Origin: Cladorhizidae sp. MBARI D1340-BT2
Taxonomy: Eukaryota; Porifera; Demospongiae; Poecilosclerida; Cladorhizidae
NCBI GenBank assembly: GCA_028752905.1
Contig: JAQNBH010000004.1
Span: 32,044,975 to 32,108,974, forward strand
Length of the DNA: 64,000 nt
Reading direction: 5' to 3'
Under the pieces are notes generated by a model that searched no databases, was not told where the DNA came from, and saw nothing but the letters and a program-made list of their open reading frames with translations. Positions 57,501-64,000 of the stretch are shown here, in pieces. The position numbers and the translations under genes were made by a program. Every line of letters starts with the position of its first letter. The first letter of the stretch is position 1.

Positions 57501-60500
57501 AATGAACATTATTATTCCTGGTGATGTTTGGCTAGATGTCTAACGATCATTATTATTCCTGGTGATGTTTGGTTAGATGCTCTAATAATCATTATTATTC
57601 CTGGTGATGTTTGGTTAGATGTTCCAATGATCATTATTATTCCTGGTGATGTTTGGCTAGATGCTCCAATGATCATTATTATTCCTGGTGATGTTTGGCT
57701 AGATGCTCCAATGATCATTATTATTCCTGGTGATGTTTGGCTAGATGCTCCAACGATCATTATTATTCCTGGTGATGTTTGGCTAGATGCTCCAATGATC
57801 ATTATTATTCCTGGTGATGTTTGGCTAGATGCTCCAATGATCACTATTATTCCTGGTGATGTTTGGCTAGATGCTCCAATGATCATTATTATTCCTGGTG
57901 ATGTTTGGTTAGATGCTCCAATGATCATTATTATTCCTGGTGATGTTTGGCTAGATGCTCAAATTCTCATTATTATTCCTGGTGATGTTTGGTTAGATGC
58001 TCCAATGATCATTATTATTCCTGGTGATGTTTGGCTAGATGCTCCAATGATCATTATTATTCCTGGTGATGTTTGGCTAGATGCTCCAATGATCATTATT
58101 ATTCCTGGTGATGTTTGGCTAGATGCTCCAATGATCATTATTATTCCTGGTGATGTTTGGCTAGATGCTCCAACGATCATTATTATTCCTGGTGATGTTT
58201 GGCTAGATGCTCCAATGATCATTATTATTCCTGGTGATGTTTGGCTAGATGCTCCAATGATCATTATTATTCCTGGTGATGTTTGGCTAGATGATTATTA
58301 TTATTCCTGGTGATGTTTGTCCAGATGTTCCAATGATCATTATTATTCCTGGCTAGATGCTCCAATGATAATTATTATTCCTGGTGATGTTTGGCTAGAT
58401 GCTCCAACGATCATTATTATTCCTGGTGATGTTTGTCTAGATGCTCCAATGATCATTATTATTCCTGGTGATGTTTGGCTAGATGCTCCAATGATCATTA
58501 TTATTCCTGGTGATGTTTGTCTAGATGTTCCAATGATCATCATTATTCCTGGTGATGTTTGGCTAGATGCTCCAATGAACATTATTATTCCTGGTGTTGT
58601 TTGTCTAGATGCTCCAATGATCATTATTATTCCTGGTGATGTTTGGCTAGATGCTCCAATGATCATTATTATTCCTGGTGGTGTTTGGCTAGATGCTCCA
58701 ATGATCATTATTATTCCTGGTGGTGTTTGTCTAGATGCTCCAATGATCATTAGTATTCCTGGCGATGTTTGGCTAGATTCTCCAATGATTATTATTATTC
58801 ATGGTGATGTTTGTCTAGATGCTCCAATGATCATTATTATTCCTGGTGATGTTTGGCTAGATGCTCCAATGATCATTATTATTCCTGGTGTAGATGCTCC
58901 AATGATCATTATTATTCCTGGTGATGTTTGGCTAGATGCTCCAACGATCATTATTATTCCTGGTGATGTTTGTCTAGATGCTCCAATGATCATTATTATT
59001 CCTGGTAGTGTTTGTCTAGATGCTCCAATGATCATTATTATTCTTGGTGATGTTTGGCTAGATGCTCCAATGATCATTATTATTCCTGGTGATGTTTGTC
59101 TAGATGCTCCAATGATCATTATTATTCCTGGTGATGTTTGTCTAGATGCTCCAATGATCATTATTATTACTGGTGATGTTTGTCTAGATGCTCCAATGAT
59201 CATTATTATTCCTGGTGATGTTTGTCTAGATGCTCCAATGATCATTATTATTCCTGGTGATGCTTGGCTAGATGCTCCAATGATCATTATTATTGCTGGT
59301 GATGTTTGTCTAGATGCTCCAATGATCATTATTATTCCTGGTGGTGTTTGGCTAGATGCTCCAATGATCATTATTATTCCTGGTGATGTTTGGCTAGATG
59401 CTCCAATGATCATTATTATTCCTGGTGGCGTTTGGCTAGATGCTCCAATGATCATTATTATTCCTGGTGATGTTTGTCTAGATGCTCCAATGATTATTAT
59501 TATTCCTGGTGATGTTTGGTTAGATGCTCTAATGATCATTATTATTCCTGGTGATGTTTGGCTAGATGCTCCAACGATCATTATTATTCCTGGTGATGTT
59601 TGGCTAGATGCTCCAATGATCATTATTATTCCTGGTGATGTTTGGCTAGATGCTCCAATGAACATTATTATCCCTGGTGATGTTTGGCTAGATGTCTAAC
59701 GATCATTATTATTCCTGGTGATGTTTGGTTAGATGCTCTAATAATCATTATTATTCCTGGTGATGTTTGGTTAGATGTTCCAATGATCATTATTATTCCT
59801 GGTGATGTTTGGCTAGATGCTCCAATGATCATTATTATTCCTGGTGATGTTTGGCTAGATGCTCCAATGATCATTATTATTCCTGGTGATGTTTGTCTAG
59901 ATGTTCCAATGATCATCATTATTCCTGGTGATGTTTGGCTAGATGCTCCAACGATCATTATTATTCCTGGTGATGTTTGGCTAGATGCTCCAATGATCAT
60001 TATTATTCCTGGTGATGTTTGGCTAGATGCTCCAATGATCATTATTATTCCTGGTGATGTTTGTCTAGATGCTCCAATGATCATTATTATTCCTGGTGAT
60101 GTTTGTTTAGATGCTCCAATGATCATTATTATTCCTGGTGATGTTTGTCTAGATGCTCCAATGATCATTATTATTGCTGGTGATGTTTGTCTAGATGCTC
60201 CAATGAACATTATTATTCCTGGTGTTGTTTGTCTAGATGCTCCAATGATCATTATTATTCCTGGTGATGTTTGGCTAGATGCTCCAATGATCATTATTAT
60301 TCCTGGTGGTGTTTGGCTAGATGCTCCAATGATCATTATTATTCCTGGTGGTGTTTGTCTAGATGCTCCAATGATCATTATTATTCCTGGTGATGTTTGG
60401 CTAGATGCTCCAATGATCATTATTATTCCTGGTGATGTTTGTCTAGATGCTCCAATGATCATTATTATTCCTGGTGATGTTTGTCTAGATGCTCCAATGA

Positions 60501-63500
60501 TCATTATTATTCCTGGTGATGTTTGTCTAGATGCTCCAATGATCATTATTATTCCTGGTGTTGTTTGGCTAGATGCTCCAATGATCATTATTATTCCTGG
60601 TGATGTTTGGCTAGATGCTCCAATGATCATTATTATTCCTGGTAGCGTTTGGCTAGATGCTCCAATGATCATTATTATTCCTGGTGATGTTTGTCTAGAT
60701 GCTCCAATGATTATTATTATTCCTGGTGATGTTTGGTTAGATGCTCTAATGATCAATATTATTACTGGTGATGTTTGGCTAGATGCTCCAACGATCATTA
60801 TTATTCCTGGTGATGTTTGGCTTGATGCTCCAATGATCATTATTATTCCTGGTGATATTTGGCTAGATGCTCCAATGAACATTATTATCCCTGGTGATGT
60901 TTGGCTAGATGTCTAACGATCATTATTATTCCTGGTGATTTTGGTTAGATGCTCTAATAATCATTATTATTGCTGGTGATGTTTGGTTAGATGTTCCAAT
61001 GATCATTATTATTCCTGGTGATGTTTGGCTAGATGCTCCAATGATCATTATTATTCCTGGTGATGTTTGGCTAGATGCTCCAATGATCATTATTATTCCT
61101 GGTGATGTTTGGCTAGATTTCCAACGATCATTATTATTCCTGGTGATGTTTGGCTAGATGCTCCAATGATCATTATTATCCTGGTGATGTTTGGCTAGAT
61201 GCTCCAATGATCACTATTATTCCTGGTGATGTTTGGCTAGATGCTCAAATGATCATTATTATTCCTGGTGATGTTTGTCTAGATGCTCCAATGATCATTA
61301 TTATTCCTGGTGATGTTTGGTTAGATGCTCTATTGATCATTATTATTCCTGGTGATGTTTGGCTAGATGCTCCAACGATCATTATTATTCCTGGTGATGT
61401 TTGGCTAGATGCTCCAATGATCATTATTATTCCTGGTGATGTTTGGCTAGATGCTCCAATGAACATTATTATTCCTGGTGATGTTTGGCTAGATGTCTAA
61501 CGATCATTATTATTCCTGGTGATGTTTGGTTAGATGCTCTAATAATCATTATTATTCCTGGTGATGTTTGGTTAGATGTTCCAATGATCATTATTATTCC
61601 TGGTGATGTTTGGCTAGATGCTCCAATGATCATTATTATTCCTGGTGATGTTTGGCTAGATGCTCCAACGATCATTATTATTCCTGGTGATGTTTGGCTA
61701 GATGCTCCAATGATCATTATTATTCCTGGTGATGTTTGTCTAGATGCTCCAATGATCACTATTATTCCTGGTGATGTTTGGCTATATGCTCCAATGATCA
61801 TTATTATTCCTGGTGATGTTTGGTTAGATGCTCCAATGATCATTATTATTCCTGGTGATGTTTGGCTAGATGCTCAAATGATCATTATTATTCCTGGTGA
61901 TGTTTGGTTAGATGCTCCAATGATCATTATTATTCCTGGTGATGTTTGGCTAGATGCTCCAATGATCATTATTATTCCTGGTGATGTTTGGCTAGATGCT
62001 CCAATGATCATTATTATTCCTGGTGATGTTTGGCTAGATGCTCCAATGATCATTATTATTCCTGGTGATGTTTGGCTAGATGCTCCAACGATCATTATTA
62101 TTCCTGGTGATGTTTGGCTAGATGCTCCAATGATCATTATTATTCCTGGTGATGTTTGGCTAGATGCTCCAATGATCATTATTATTCCTGGTGATGTTTG
62201 GCTAGATGATTATTATTATTCCTGGTGATGTTTGTCTAGATGTTCCAATGATCATTATTATTCCTGGCTAGATGCTCCAATGATAATTATTATTCCTGGT
62301 GATGTTTGGCTAGATGCTCCAACGATCATTATTATTCCTGGTGATGTTTGTCTAGATGCTCCAATGATCATTATTATTCCTGGTGATGTTTGGCTAGATG
62401 CTCCAATGATCATTATTATTCCTGGTGATGTTTGTCTAGATGTTCCAATGATCATCATTATTCCTGGTGATGTTTGGCTAGATGCTCCAACGATCATTAT
62501 TATTCCTGGTGATGTTTGGCTAGATGCTCCAATGATCATTATTATTCCTTGTGATGTTTGTCCAATGATCATTATTATTCCTGGTGATGTTTGGCTAGAT
62601 GCTCCAATGATCATTATTATTCCTGGTGATGTTTGGCTAGATGCTCCAATGATCATTATTATTCCTGGTGATGTTTGGCTACATGCTCCAATGATCATTA
62701 TTATTCCTGGTGATGTGTGTCTAGATGCTCCAATGATAATTATTATTCCTGGTGATGTTTGGCTAGATGCTCCAACGATCATTATTATTCCTGGTGATGT
62801 TTGTCTAGATGCTCCAATGATCATTATTATTCTGGTGATGTTTGGCTAGATGCTCCAATGATCATTATTATTCCTGGTGATGTTTGTCTAGATGTTCCAA
62901 TGATCATCATTATTCCTGGTGATGTTTGGCTAGATGCTCCAACGATCATTATTATTCCTGGTGATGTTTGGCTAGATGCTCCAATGATCATTATTATTCC
63001 TTGTGATGTTTGTCCAATGATCATTATTATTCCTGGTGATGTTTGGCTAGATGCTCCAATGATCATTATTATTCCTGGTGATGTTTGGCTAGATGCTCCA
63101 ATGATCATTATTATTCCTGGTGATGTTTGGCTACATGCTCCAATGATCATTATTATTCCTGGTGATGTGTGTCTAGATGCTCCAATGATCATTAGTATTC
63201 CTGGCGATGTTTGGCTAGATTCTCCAATGATTATTATTATTCATGGTGATGTTTGTCTAGATGCTCCAATGATCATTATTATTCCTGGTGATGTTTGGCT
63301 AGATGCTCCAATGATCATTATTATTCCTGGTGTAGATGCTCCAATGATCATTATTATTCCTGGTGATGTTTGGCTAGATGCTCCAATGATCATTATTATT
63401 CCTGGTGATGTTTGGCTAGATGCTCCAATGATCATTATTATTCTGGTGATGTTTGGCTAGATGCTCCAATGATCATTATTATTCCTGGTGATGTTTGGCT

Positions 63501-64000
63501 AGATGCTCCAACGATCATTATTATTCCTGGTGATGTTTGTCTAGATGCTCCAATGATCATTATTATTCCTGGTGATGTTTGTCTAGATGCTCCAATGATC
63601 ATTATTATTCCTGGTGGTGTTTGTCTAGATGCTCCAATGATCATTATTATTCCTGGTGATGTTTGGCTAGATGCTCCAATGATCATTATTATTCCTGGTA
63701 GTGTTTGTCTAGATGCTCCAATGATCATTATTATTCTTGGTGATGTTTGGCTAGATGCTCCAATGATCATTATTATTCCTGGTGATGTTTGTCTAGATGC
63801 TCCAATGATCATTATTATTCCTGGTGATGTTTGTCTAGATGCTCCAATGATCATTATTATTACTGGATGTTTGTCTAGATGCTCCAATGATCATTATTAT
63901 CCTGGTGATGTTTGTCTAGATGCTCCAATGATCATTATTATTCTTGGTGATGTTTGGCTAGATGCTCCAATGATCATTATTATTGCTGGTGATGTTTGTC
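54525..64000. repeat. Giant minisatellite, 42-bp unit, about 225 copies, continues past window
   Basis: The unit is TGATGTTTGGCTAGATGCTC, CAATGATCATTATTATTCCT, GG (42 bp). Common variants are TTTGTCTAG, TTTGGTTAG, GATGTTCC, AACGATC and GGTGGTGTT. Because 42 is a multiple of 3 and one frame on each strand has no stop, long frames appear. The plus strand gives repeats of DVWLDAPMIIIIPG up to 460 codons, and the minus strand gives MIIGASSQTSPGII up to 404 codons. Single-base deletions (54963, 55133, 62830, 63441) break them, and no start, splice site or non-repeat domain is attached. I call it non-coding. Confidence 0.95.

Noticed and set aside
54511..64000. Long repeat proteins (up to 460 codons) on both strands
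   Set aside because: They come from a 42-bp unit that has no stop in one frame per strand. There is no start context, splice site, signal or non-repeat domain, and single-base deletions are tolerated.

Overview
This is a eukaryotic, almost certainly invertebrate metazoan, nuclear window. The evidence is GT-AG introns, an intron-rich ankyrin-repeat gene, a decayed Ty3/Gypsy retrotransposon, several hAT and TTAA-target DNA transposons and very abundant minisatellites. There is nothing bacterial: no operons, no CRISPR array and no recognisable rRNA or tRNA. The species cannot be fixed from sequence alone; a sponge or other early-branching marine animal is only a guess. A run of exactly 100 N at 38615-38714 marks a scaffold gap.

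Layout. 1-3245: 5'-truncated, frameshifted Gypsy element (reverse transcriptase, RNase H, integrase, GPY/F module, polypurine tract, start of the 3' LTR). 3246-16540: intergenic accessory DNA. It holds three minisatellites (34, 23 and 14 bp units), each interrupted by a DNA transposon (hAT at 5473-6603, TTAA-type at 9080-9665, TTF/ZMYM-type hAT at 11297-12986). It also holds dispersed repeats and a nearly full-length decayed hAT at 13638-16061. 16589-51709 and beyond: one plus-strand gene of at least eight exons, coding for an N-terminal FHA-like domain followed by ankyrin repeats. The eight exons join in phase to about 620 codons; the 3' part lies beyond the window. Its introns hold a third hAT (17997-20312), several foldback and MITE-like elements and more than ten tandem arrays. 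The largest is a 38-bp array of about 10.9 kb inside intron 5. 54525-64000: a 42-bp array of about 225 units runs off the end of the window.

Roughly half of the 64 kb is tandem repeat, in about twenty mostly unrelated families; coding exons of the single convincing gene are about 3 percent. Most long open reading frames are artefacts of repeat units whose length is a multiple of 3 (42-bp and ATT arrays) or of stop-free short units. The main points of interest are the FHA-ankyrin gene, a 2.25-kb foldback element in which a 75-bp array has expanded inside one arm, transposons nested inside minisatellites with short 5-6 bp target duplications, and higher-order duplication inside the 42-bp array.
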